Shown here piece after piece: positions 1 through 5,732 of a DNA stretch of 10,595 nucleotides. Source of the stretch: Planctomycetota bacterium (GTDB lineage Bacteria; Planctomycetota; Brocadiia; JAJRTI01); contig JAJRTI010000984.1 of the NCBI GenBank assembly GCA_024278415.1, positions 1 to 10,595 on the forward strand, given 5' to 3'. The number at the start of each line of letters is the position of its first letter. Position 1 is the first letter of the stretch. The notes beneath the pieces were generated by a model. It searched no databases and was not told where the DNA came from. It saw only the letters and a list, made by a program, of their open reading frames with translations. A program made the position numbers and the translations under genes.

Positions 1-756
1 CGGTTCGAAGGCGCGGCGCGGGATCTGATCGCGGAGAGCGGAGGCCGGGTGGTCATGACCGCGGGCGACGCGATCATGGCCTGCTGGCAGTCGAAAGAGG
101 CGCTGTCCAAGGCCGTGCACCAGGCCATGGCCATGATGGATAGGCTCAAGCTTGACAATGCCAAACGCCGGCGGGCCGAGCACATTCGCGTGCGGGTTGG
201 CATCCACTGCGGCACGGTCATGCGGCTCCAAGACGGCGACCTCATCGGCCATGCGGTGAACGTGGCCGCTCGCGTCCAGACCGCGGCCGTGCCGGATGAG
301 ATTCTCCTCTCGCAGGAAGCGGTGGAGGAGGGGCAGCGGCTCGGCGACATGCCGCGCGTGCGGAAGGTGGGCTGGTTCGCGCTCAAGAACATTGACGAGC
401 CGCAGATGCTGTACTGCGTCGAACGTCGCCGGGGCGGGCACGTGAGGCGCGCGGTGCGCGAGGGCTTCGGCCGCGCGTTCGATCCGCGGCAATGGCCGAT
501 CAGCGCGTGGGTGTTCATGATTATCGGCGCGCTCTTCACCGCGGGCTGCTTTGTTAGGGACGAAGCAGGCCCACTCTTCGCTCGCCCGGCCGCGGCCGCC
601 GCGGTCATGGCGGCCGCGTTCGTGGGGTGGACCCTGATTTGGGCCGGGTACCAGTGGCGCACGGTCTCGCCTTGGCATCGCATCTCCAAGATTGCGCTTG
701 CCGTGCTCTGGTTCCTCATCATGGCGGCCGTGGGCGCCGCGGCCCAGTTGCTATAA
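1..756 (+). CDS. Class III adenylate/guanylate cyclase-like protein, 5'-truncated by the window, with C-terminal membrane helices
   Basis: The frame is open from the first base, so only the last 251 residues are visible; a start at base 49 would cut the catalytic domain. Visible cyclase landmarks (visible-residue numbering): GDAIMA with the second metal-binding Asp (D23), GIHCGTV around 66-72, and HAVNVAAR with the Asn (N87) and Arg (R91) of the class III active site. The first metal Asp would lie upstream. Family knowledge: class III cyclases make cAMP or cGMP from ATP or GTP. The adenine-selecting Asp appears present (D80, in D-L-I-G), but the usual Lys three residues before GD's Gly is Met (M19), so substrate or activity is uncertain. 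After the domain come three hydrophobic stretches at about 167-185, 196-217 and 230-251, the last reaching the C-terminus. This is an unusual order, because membrane segments generally precede the cyclase domain. The stop abuts the next start (TAAATG). Confidence 0.85.
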   Translation, partial: RFEGAARDLIAESGGRVVMTAGDAIMACWQSKEALSKAVHQAMAMMDRLKLDNAKRRRAEHIRVRVGIHCGTVMRLQDGDLIGHAVNVAARVQTAAVPDEILLSQEAVEEGQRLGDMPRVRKVGWFALKNIDEPQMLYCVERRRGGHVRRAVREGFGRAFDPRQWPISAWVFMIIGALFTAGCFVRDEAGPLFARPAAAAAVMAAAFVGWTLIWAGYQWRTVSPWHRISKIALAVLWFLIMAAVGAAAQLL

Positions 757-1050
757 ATGGGGCGGCTGAGACGAGCATGGGATGGCGCCAAGCGCGAGGT
801 GGATGTGTACCGCCGCGTCCTCTGCGACCCCCGCACCCCCCGCCTCCCCAAGTTCCTGCTCGGGCTCGCGGTCGCGTACCTCGTCTCGCCCATCGACCTC
901 ATCCCCGACTGCATCCCCGTGCTGGGGCACTTGGACGATCTCGTTGTCGTGCCCGGATTGGTGGGTGCGGCCCTTTGGCTCGTGCCGAAGGTGGTCGTGG
1001 CAGACGCGCGGCGGGCTGGTGGCGGAGATGCTGGCAACGGCCAACCTTGA
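757..1050 (+). CDS. DUF1232 (YkvA-type) small membrane protein
   Basis: This 97-aa protein has the DUF1232 signature: D-P-R-T-P near residue 24, then a hydrophobic stretch running into A-Y-L-V-S-P-I-D-L-I-P-D (about 39-51), a Gly-His-Leu-Asp-Asp turn and a second hydrophobic segment at about 63-78. The family (YkvA-like) consists of small membrane-associated proteins without an established biochemical function, so none is assigned. The ATG follows the cyclase stop codon with no gap and no clear Shine-Dalgarno, which suggests translational coupling to the cyclase gene and membership in the same transcript. The C-terminal tail (A-R-R-A-G-G-G-D and beyond) is Gly/Arg-rich and probably disordered. 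An overlapping frame that starts at 627 and runs to 1187 has no domain character and is a GC-rich shadow. Confidence 0.85.
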   Translation: MGRLRRAWDGAKREVDVYRRVLCDPRTPRLPKFLLGLAVAYLVSPIDLIPDCIPVLGHLDDLVVVPGLVGAALWLVPKVVVADARRAGGGDAGNGQP

Positions 1051-1130
1051 CGGGAATGGGCTGGGGCGCAGGCGGGTGTCGGCGCCCACGCGCCCCCAAG
1101 TTGTGTCTGATTCGCAGGCGCCAGGGAAAA

Positions 1131-1148
1131 GCCCCTTGCGCAAGGGGC
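1131..1148. repeat. Perfect 18-base palindrome (operator or hairpin candidate)
   Basis: GCCCCTTGCG followed by CAAGGGGC reads identically on both strands. As RNA it can form a 7-bp stem with a GCGC loop. An AAAA run precedes it on the + strand, so an RNA read from the - strand would show stem then UUUU, like an intrinsic terminator. On the + strand no U tract follows, so it is a poor terminator for the cyclase/DUF1232 genes. It overlaps the -35 side of a possible promoter, which makes an operator an alternative reading. Confidence 0.5.
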
Positions 1149-1164
1149 CGCGCGCCCATAGAAT
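1136..1164 (+). promoter_or_regulatory. Possible sigma70-type promoter for the lipoprotein operon
   Basis: TTGCGC (1136-1141) and TAGAAT (1159-1164) are separated by 17 bases. The -10 element matches the TATAAT consensus at 5 of 6 positions and the -35 at only 3 of 6. The position fits: it lies in the only sizeable spacer of the window, about 100 bases before the first lipoprotein start. The -35 element sits inside the 18-base palindrome. In GC-rich bacteria such matches are weak evidence without a mapped transcript start. Confidence 0.3.
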
Positions 1165-1256
1165 CTAGTGCAGTGATATCAGCCTGAGCGCTCGTGGGGC
1201 CATGCGGGCCGCGCCGAGCCGTCAGTCTGTCTTCGACGACCCGACTCCGATCTCCC

Positions 1257-1262
1257 GGAGGA
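1257..1262 (+). promoter_or_regulatory. Ribosome binding site that fixes a GTG start at 1272
   Basis: GGAGGA lies 9 bases before the GTG at 1272. This site, together with the signal peptide that begins at that codon, argues against an in-frame GTG at 1194 that would add 26 unconserved-looking residues before the hydrophobic core. Confidence 0.7.
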
Positions 1263-1271
1263 TCCCCTGCT

Positions 1272-1859
1272 GTGAGAACCCACAGGACAATTCTCGCCTT
1301 GATGGCCATGCTCGCCCTCGCGCTTGCGGGCTGCGTGAACTTTGGCGGCGTGGAGGTGATCACCAAAGAGGAGGCGCTCCAGAACCAAGTCGCCGGCGTC
1401 ATGGAGCAACTGGACGACGACGTCATGCTGTACGAGTCCGTGCGGGGGGTCGATGAGGACGGCAAGCTGAAAGACCCGCCGCAGATCACCGAGAGCAAGC
1501 GGCGCGTCATTGAGGCCATGCAGAGCCGGCAGTTCAACGCGGACGACATCCATTCGTTCCTGGCTGAAGGTTGTGCCCGGGAGAACAACCGCGGCCTGCT
1601 GGACTACTTCCAGACGGAGAGATGCAAGCAGGACGCGGAGCGGGAGCGCTTCGTCAAGGCGATCATCGCGGAGGAGAACCACGACCGCATGGTGATCATG
1701 CACCGCGTGATCGACGAGGACGAGACCCTGACCGACGCCGACCTCCCGCGTGTGCAGCGCGTGTTTGCCGCGATCAACCGAGACGCCGCTCCGGCCGGCG
1801 TGTGGGTGCAAAAAGAGGACGGCACGTGGGCGCAGAAGCCTGCGGCTGCTGGCAAGTGA
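1272..1859 (+). CDS. DUF1318-type exported lipoprotein
   Basis: The protein is 195 aa, starting at GTG 1272 (Shine-Dalgarno at 1257-1262). Residues 1-20 form a signal peptide (R-T-H-R, then a Leu/Ala core) ending in a near-ideal lipobox L-A-G-C, with Cys21 as lipidation site and Val at +2, so outer-membrane sorting is expected under the E. coli rule. The rest resembles DUF1318 (the family of E. coli YdbL): a K-R-R helix near 76, A-R-E-N-N-R-G-L-L near 102-110 (matching the family's G-E-N-N-x-G-L-L), E-N-H-D-R at 135-139, and a C-terminal G-V-W-V-Q plus D-G-T-W-A-Q-K block. The family lacks a settled biochemical role, although YdbL is encoded with envelope proteins YdbH and YnbE. Mature Cys101 and Cys118 could form a disulfide. 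It is the first gene of the four-lipoprotein run and is followed 4 bases after its stop by a strong hairpin. The family call is from remembered motifs. Confidence 0.72.
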   Translation: MRTHRTILALMAMLALALAGCVNFGGVEVITKEEALQNQVAGVMEQLDDDVMLYESVRGVDEDGKLKDPPQITESKRRVIEAMQSRQFNADDIHSFLAEGCARENNRGLLDYFQTERCKQDAERERFVKAIIAEENHDRMVIMHRVIDEDETLTDADLPRVQRVFAAINRDAAPAGVWVQKEDGTWAQKPAAAGK

Positions 1860-1863
1860 CCGC

Positions 1864-1885
1864 GCCATGCCGCACAGGGCATGGC
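1864..1885 (+). repeat. Intercistronic hairpin after the DUF1318 gene
   Basis: GCCATGCC (1864-1871) pairs perfectly with GGCATGGC (1878-1885) around a 6-base loop, beginning 4 bases after the stop codon at 1857-1859. No U-run follows, so it looks like an mRNA-stabilising or processing hairpin, or partial attenuator, more than an intrinsic terminator. An ATG at 1881 lies within its 3' arm, is in frame with the next gene, and is probably not the start used. Confidence 0.5.
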
Positions 1886-1917
1886 CGACAGCCCCACATC
1901 ATCGCCTTCCCAATACC

Positions 1918-1921
1918 GAGG
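1918..1921 (+). promoter_or_regulatory. Ribosome binding site selecting the ATG at 1929
   Basis: GAGG lies 7 bases before the ATG at 1929, and translation from that ATG begins directly with a lipoprotein signal peptide. The alternative in-frame ATG at 1881 would place 16 polar residues ahead of the signal peptide and has no purine-rich site upstream. Confidence 0.6.
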
Positions 1922-1928
1922 CTATGAC

Positions 1929-4900
1929 ATGAAGCGAACCCTGACCATCCTGGCGCTGGTCGCGGCCGCCGCCGTTGTCGGCTGCAACAGCACGGCCCGC
2001 CTGCGCAAGAACCTGCCCAACGCACTGGCGACGCCAGGCGACAGCGGCCTGTTCGTGGCCACGCCCCTCACGACCGACACGGCCCACGAGACGCGGTTCG
2101 ACGTGTCGAAGCAGGGACGCCTCGTGTTCGCATCCGACCGCACGGGCAACATGGAACTCTGGGCGCGCTCGGCCGACCCCAACGCCGTGGAGCAGCCCAA
2201 GCGCCTCACGAGGCACTCCGCCATCGACGACGCACCGGCCTTCTCGCCCAATGGCAAACGCATCGCATTCGTCACCCATCGCGATGACGCACGCGGCGAC
2301 ATCGCCATCATCCCCGCGTCCGGCGGCAAGCCCACGATCCTCACCAACCGCGACTCCGCGGACGGCGAGCCCTGCTGGGCGCCCGGCGGCAAACGCATCG
2401 CATTCACCCGGCGCAATATCGCATCGGGCGACGAGCAGATTTACACGGTCGACGTGAAGACGCTCGCGCAAGCGCCCCTGACGGAGGAGGGCGGCCGCAG
2501 CCCCAGCTATTCCCCCAACGGCCGATTCCTGGCCTACACCTGCTTCAAGGGCGACCGCACCGGGAATATCTGGGTCATGGATATGGCAAACCTTGAGCCG
2601 ACGCAACTGACCCAAGGGCCCGCCATTGACGGGTTCCCCTGTTGGTCCGACGACGGCAGTTGGGTCTATTTCACCCGCTTCTCCGAAGACACCAACGGCG
2701 ACGGCAAGGTCTCGGTCGAGGACAACGGGAGCATCTGGCGCGTGAGCTTCGACGACAAGCGCCGGGAGGTGCAGCTCACCAGCGGCCGGTTCTTCGACTT
2801 GTTCCCGCGCGTGCGCGCTGGGCTGCTCTACTACACGACCAACGAGCACGGCAACTCGGACGTGGTCGTGATCAACGCGGAGGGCCGCGTGCCGGCCGCG
2901 CCCGACATCGAGGCCGCGCGCACGATCGCCCAGAAACAGATCGACGCCATTCCCCGCTCGCCGTACGACGCCGTCGTCGCGTTGCGCCGCGTGATCGCGG
3001 ACCACGGCGACAGCGAAGAACGCAAGGACATCCTCGCGTGGGCGCGGCTGGAAATCGCCAAGCAGTACGACGAACTGAAGCGGCTCGACCAGGCCAAAGC
3101 CGAACTGCGCCGGCTCATCGAGGACTACCCGACCGCCCTCGAGCAGGTCGGCTTGGCCAAGGTCCGCCTGGCCTGGTACCAGGCGCAGGGCGACCAGACC
3201 TTGGCCGATGCCGTGCGCGAGGCCTGCCTAGACAAGTCCGCACACGCGTTGCTCGACGTGGCCAAGGACGCCCGCATGGCCGCGAGCGTGCGCGCGGTGG
3301 CTTGGCTGCGAGCCGGCGATACCTACGACCTGCTGGACGACACGGACAAGGCAGTGGACGCGTATCAGCGCGTCATCGAGAGCTTCCCAGAAGCCCGCGC
3401 CACGTGCGCGGAGGCCGCCCTGCACAAGGCGCGCATCTATCGCCGGCTCCAAGCCAAGGTCGGCGCGACCGAGGACCCCCGGCAGCAGCAGCAGACCCTG
3501 AAGACCTACCTGGACATTCTGCGCCACTATGCCGATGTGCGGCCCGTGTGCCAAGACGCAGCCCGGGAGGCCATCGACCTGATCCTCGAAGGCCAGGTGG
3601 GCGTGCAAGACCAACTGCGCCGCGTGGTGAAGCAATACGCGGATATGCCCGTGCTGCCGGCCATGGCGCAAAACCGCATCGCGGACGTGTACTACCGCAA
3701 CAACGAGTTCGCTCGCGCAAAGGATGAGTACCGCAAAGTCATCACCGGCAAGGCGTTCGCCAACGAGCCCGAGCAGATCGCCGCGGCCCAGTTCGCGCTG
3801 GCCCAGATCCTCTACGAGGAGACGCAATACAAGAAGTGCCTCGACATCTACGCGCAGTTGACCGATGAGCAACGCCGCAACACGCCCGAGGTGTTCAAGC
3901 TCGCCCGGCGCAAATACATCCGCAGCACGCTCGACAAGGCCGACCGCGAGTTCCGGCTCAAGGACGTGCGGCTCGCGCTCAAGACCTACCGCGGGCTCAT
4001 GACGTACGACTGGCACATCGTGCAAGCCCACCGCGGGTACATCGAATGCCACGACGTGCTGGACGCGGTGGCGAGGAGAAGAGGCCAGGCGCCCACCCTG
4101 GTGAAGAAAGTGCGGGACTTCTACAAGGACCGGGCCGAGAAGTCGCTCGCGGCCGGCAAGCCCGACGCGGTCGCACTCTACGGCTGGGGCCTCGCGGCCA
4201 CCTACCTCAGGCCCTTCCGCTTCGACGTGGCCGAAGCGAAGATCCAACTCGCGACCGTGGTCGAGCCGCGGGTGCCGTACTTCCATCAGACCTTGGGCTG
4301 GATCTACGAGCAACGCTACCGCCGCGACCCGCGCACCCTCTGGCTTCAGAAGTGCATCAGCCGCTACCAGATCGCCGTCGCGCTGCTCGACAAGGAGCAA
4401 GACCCTCGCGGCTACGCGGACCTGATGGGCAACTTGGGCAACGCCTACCTCAAGCTCGGCAACGTGGTGAAGGCCCACGAGTATTACGCCGCGCGCGAGG
4501 CCACAGGCGAGCCGTTCCGGCGCATGGAAACGCAAGCGCGGTTCTACGAAAACTACGCGGAGACCGCGAGCCAACTGCCCCAGCCCGACTACGCCAAATC
4601 GACAAGCCTGTACGGAAAAGCGCTCAGGGCCGTGGACAGCGTGCCCGGCGACCGCACGCTCTGGCGCGCGCAAATCTGGGCCAAGCGCGGGCTCAGCTAC
4701 CAGGAAGGCCGGCAGTACGCCGAGGCGGTCAAGGCCTTCCGCCACGCGCGCGTGCTTTACAGCCAGTTGGCCAAGAAGGCCCAGACGCCGGCTGAGAAGA
4801 CGCGATACCTGGAAAGCGCCCGCCTCCACACCCGCAACGTCGCCTACAACACGTTCAAGCTGGCCCAGTCGACCCAAGACCGCTCTCAGGCCATCTCGCT

Positions 4901-4976
4901 GCTCGCGCAGGCCCGAGAGGAATACAAGGGCGCGCTGGCCGGCCTGGAGGGTGGGCAGAAGGGAGACCTGAAATGA
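1929..4976 (+). CDS. Exported lipoprotein with N-terminal TolB/PD40 beta-propeller and C-terminal TPR solenoid
   Basis: The protein has 1015 residues. The signal peptide is M-K-R-T-L-T followed by a Leu/Ala/Val core and lipobox V-V-G-C (Cys19, Asn at +2). Residues about 60-310 form a PD40/WD40-like propeller of the TolB type, with repeated blade motifs: A-F-S-P-N-G-K-R-I-A-F (104-114), C-W-A-P-G-G-K-R-I-A-F (149-159), S-Y-S-P-N-G-R-F-L-A-Y (193-203), C-W-S-D-D-G-S-W-V-Y-F (238-248) and a degenerate L-F-P-R-V-R-A-G-L-L-Y-Y near 291. An EF-hand-like loop lies inside the propeller at 254-265. From about 330 to the end the protein is alpha-helical with TPR-like repeats (Y-x-x-x-x-x-x-D-x-A-x-x-x-Y-x-x-x-I-x-x-x-P). 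Such propellers and TPRs bind proteins or peptides, and no catalytic site is visible. Its stop overlaps the next start by 4 bases (ATGA), so the two products are probably translationally coupled. Inference: envelope scaffold or sensor for the downstream CHAT protein. It is not TolB itself, as it lacks tol/pal neighbours and has a large TPR extension. Confidence 0.88.
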   Translation: MKRTLTILALVAAAAVVGCNSTARLRKNLPNALATPGDSGLFVATPLTTDTAHETRFDVSKQGRLVFASDRTGNMELWARSADPNAVEQPKRLTRHSAIDDAPAFSPNGKRIAFVTHRDDARGDIAIIPASGGKPTILTNRDSADGEPCWAPGGKRIAFTRRNIASGDEQIYTVDVKTLAQAPLTEEGGRSPSYSPNGRFLAYTCFKGDRTGNIWVMDMANLEPTQLTQGPAIDGFPCWSDDGSWVYFTRFSEDTNGDGKVSVEDNGSIWRVSFDDKRREVQLTSGRFFDLFPRVRAGLLYYTTNEHGNSDVVVINAEGRVPAAPDIEAARTIAQKQIDAIPRSPYDAVVALRRVIADHGDSEERKDILAWARLEIAKQYDELKRLDQAKAELRRLIEDYPTALEQVGLAKVRLAWYQAQGDQTLADAVREACLDKSAHALLDVAKDARMAASVRAVAWLRAGDTYDLLDDTDKAVDAYQRVIESFPEARATCAEAALHKARIYRRLQAKVGATEDPRQQQQTLKTYLDILRHYADVRPVCQDAAREAIDLILEGQVGVQDQLRRVVKQYADMPVLPAMAQNRIADVYYRNNEFARAKDEYRKVITGKAFANEPEQIAAAQFALAQILYEETQYKKCLDIYAQLTDEQRRNTPEVFKLARRKYIRSTLDKADREFRLKDVRLALKTYRGLMTYDWHIVQAHRGYIECHDVLDAVARRRGQAPTLVKKVRDFYKDRAEKSLAAGKPDAVALYGWGLAATYLRPFRFDVAEAKIQLATVVEPRVPYFHQTLGWIYEQRYRRDPRTLWLQKCISRYQIAVALLDKEQDPRGYADLMGNLGNAYLKLGNVVKAHEYYAAREATGEPFRRMETQARFYENYAETASQLPQPDYAKSTSLYGKALRAVDSVPGDRTLWRAQIWAKRGLSYQEGRQYAEAVKAFRHARVLYSQLAKKAQTPAEKTRYLESARLHTRNVAYNTFKLAQSTQDRSQAISLLAQAREEYKGALAGLEGGQKGDLK
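2688..2723 (+). other. EF-hand/dockerin-like calcium-binding loop encoded within the propeller
   Basis: Residues 254-265 of the PD40-TPR lipoprotein read D-T-N-G-D-G-K-V-S-V-E-D. Acidic or amide side chains sit at positions 1, 3, 5 and 12, Gly at 6 and a hydrophobic residue at 8, the pattern of a 12-residue calcium loop. There is no flanking helix pair. Similar Asp-x-Asn-Gly-Asp-Gly insertions are known in extracytoplasmic propellers, where a bound calcium would rigidify a blade loop. Confidence 0.55.
4961..4965 (+). promoter_or_regulatory. Ribosome binding site inside the end of the PD40-TPR gene
   Basis: GGGAG, within AAGGGAG (4959-4965), lies 7 bases before the ATG at 4973 and is embedded in the coding sequence of the preceding gene. 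It supports the overlapping ATGA start and suggests termination-reinitiation. Confidence 0.6.
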
Positions 4977-5659
4977 CCCCGTCCCGTTCCCCGCGGCAGA
5001 AGCGTCGATACACGGCCTGCGCGGCCCTGTTGTGCGCGCTGGCCTGCGGCTCGTGTATCACGCTCAAGCACGACGTGCAACTCGGGAAAAACGCGTCCCA
5101 AAGCGCTCGCGGCTTCAGCCCCCAAGCCGAGCGCCGCATGATTTACACCTATGTGGGACGCATCTACGAGTCCGTCGAGGACTACCCCCACGCGATCGAC
5201 TTCTTCAAGAAAAAGCTCGACGCGTATCCCACCCACCCCGCGTCCGGCCAGCGCGCGATCATGGACGCCGAGCGCGCGGTCGTCCTCAACCAGATGGGCA
5301 CGTACGCCTACCGCCTGGGACGCTACGACGAAGCGCTGAACTACTTCCGCCGCTCGCTGCGCCTCACGCGTGAGCAGGACATCCTGCACGGCGAAGTCGT
5401 GAACAGCGCCAACATCGGGAAGGTGGTCGTGCAAGCGCTCGCCGGCGCAAGCGAGCGCGAGGCCCTGTCCGAGGGCGCGAGCGGCCGCCTCGTCGAAGCG
5501 GCCCAAGCCCAGCGCCGGGCCCTCAAGCGTATTGACGAGTCGCCCGAGTACCGGCACCCCGAATACCGCGTCTACTTGCGCGCCAACCTGGCCGCGCTCG
5601 CACAGCACGCGGCCGCCATCGGCGTCATGCTGCCCCTCAAGGTCGAAGAAAAGGGATAG
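4973..5659 (+). CDS. Small exported TPR lipoprotein
   Basis: The protein has 228 residues and overlaps the preceding gene by 4 bases (ATGA). The N-terminus is basic (R-x-x-R-Q-K-R-R), followed by an Ala/Leu/Cys-rich hydrophobic core and a C-G-S-C sequence. Cys28 is the likely lipidation site, although Cys at the -3 position is a non-standard lipobox. At least two TPR units are visible, at about residues 56-90 (Y-V-G-R-I-Y-E-S-V-E-D-Y-P-H-A-I-D-F-F) and 107-140 (L-N-Q-M-G-T-Y-A-Y-R-L-G-R-Y-D-E-A-L-N-Y-F). Further helices follow to the end, with A-N-I-G-K-V-V and a basic Gln/Arg-rich helix. No catalytic motif is seen. TPRs of this kind mediate protein-protein contacts. Lying between the PD40-TPR and TPR-CHAT genes, it may be an adaptor linking them, which is inference from context only. 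Confidence 0.82.
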   Translation: MTPSRSPRQKRRYTACAALLCALACGSCITLKHDVQLGKNASQSARGFSPQAERRMIYTYVGRIYESVEDYPHAIDFFKKKLDAYPTHPASGQRAIMDAERAVVLNQMGTYAYRLGRYDEALNYFRRSLRLTREQDILHGEVVNSANIGKVVVQALAGASEREALSEGASGRLVEAAQAQRRALKRIDESPEYRHPEYRVYLRANLAALAQHAAAIGVMLPLKVEEKG

Positions 5660-5675
5660 CCGCCGCGTGGGCCGT

Positions 5676-5716
5676 GGAGAGAACCCGCCGGCCGGTCCAA
5701 AGGCCGGCTGTCTTCC
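5676..5716 (+). repeat. Intercistronic hairpin before the TPR-CHAT gene
   Basis: GCCGGCC (5687-5693) pairs perfectly with GGCCGGC (5702-5708) around an 8-base loop. An outer helix can form between GGA-g-AGA (5676-5682, one bulged G) and TCTTCC (5711-5716). It lies in the 73-base gap between the small TPR gene and the TPR-CHAT gene, 17 bases before the latter's start. No U tract follows. It could set relative expression through mRNA processing or by affecting access to the nearby Shine-Dalgarno. I see no match to a riboswitch class I recognise. Confidence 0.45.
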
Positions 5717-5719
5717 AAT

Positions 5720-5723
5720 AGGA
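5720..5723 (+). promoter_or_regulatory. Ribosome binding site for the TPR-CHAT gene
   Basis: AGGA ends 9 bases before the ATG at 5733, and the protein read from that ATG begins with an export signal. This rules out an in-frame ATG at 5532, which lies inside the preceding TPR gene in another frame. Confidence 0.55.
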
Positions 5724-5732
5724 ACCCGAAGG

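Noticed and set aside
627..1187. 186-aa + strand open frame overlapping the cyclase and DUF1232 genes
   Set aside because: It is Arg/Pro/Gly-rich with no domain and overlaps two well-supported genes; typical off-frame GC-rich translation.
1194..1271. GTG start at 1194 for the DUF1318 lipoprotein
   Set aside because: It adds 26 residues ahead of a good lipoprotein signal peptide; GGAGGA is correctly spaced for the GTG at 1272.
1881..1928. ATG start at 1881 for the PD40-TPR lipoprotein
   Set aside because: It sits in the 3' arm of a hairpin, has no Shine-Dalgarno, and would put 16 polar residues before the signal peptide.
1929..2860. Calling the propeller gene tolB
   Set aside because: The PD40 blades resemble TolB, but the protein is a 1015-aa lipoprotein with a large TPR domain and has no tolQRA or pal neighbours.
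3228..4877. 549-aa open frame on the - strand
   Set aside because: It is antisense to the TPR part of the PD40-TPR gene, has low-complexity composition and no recognisable start context or domain.
5532..5732. Upstream extension of the TPR-CHAT gene to an ATG at 5532
   Set aside because: It would overlap the small TPR gene out of frame by 128 bases, add a Ser/Thr/Arg-rich stretch before the signal peptide, and ignore the AGGA site before 5733.
5676..5732. Riboswitch (the GGAGAGAACCC stretch briefly suggested a glycine- or TPP-type element)
   Set aside because: The remaining conserved core elements of those classes are absent and the element is too short; only a simple hairpin is supported.
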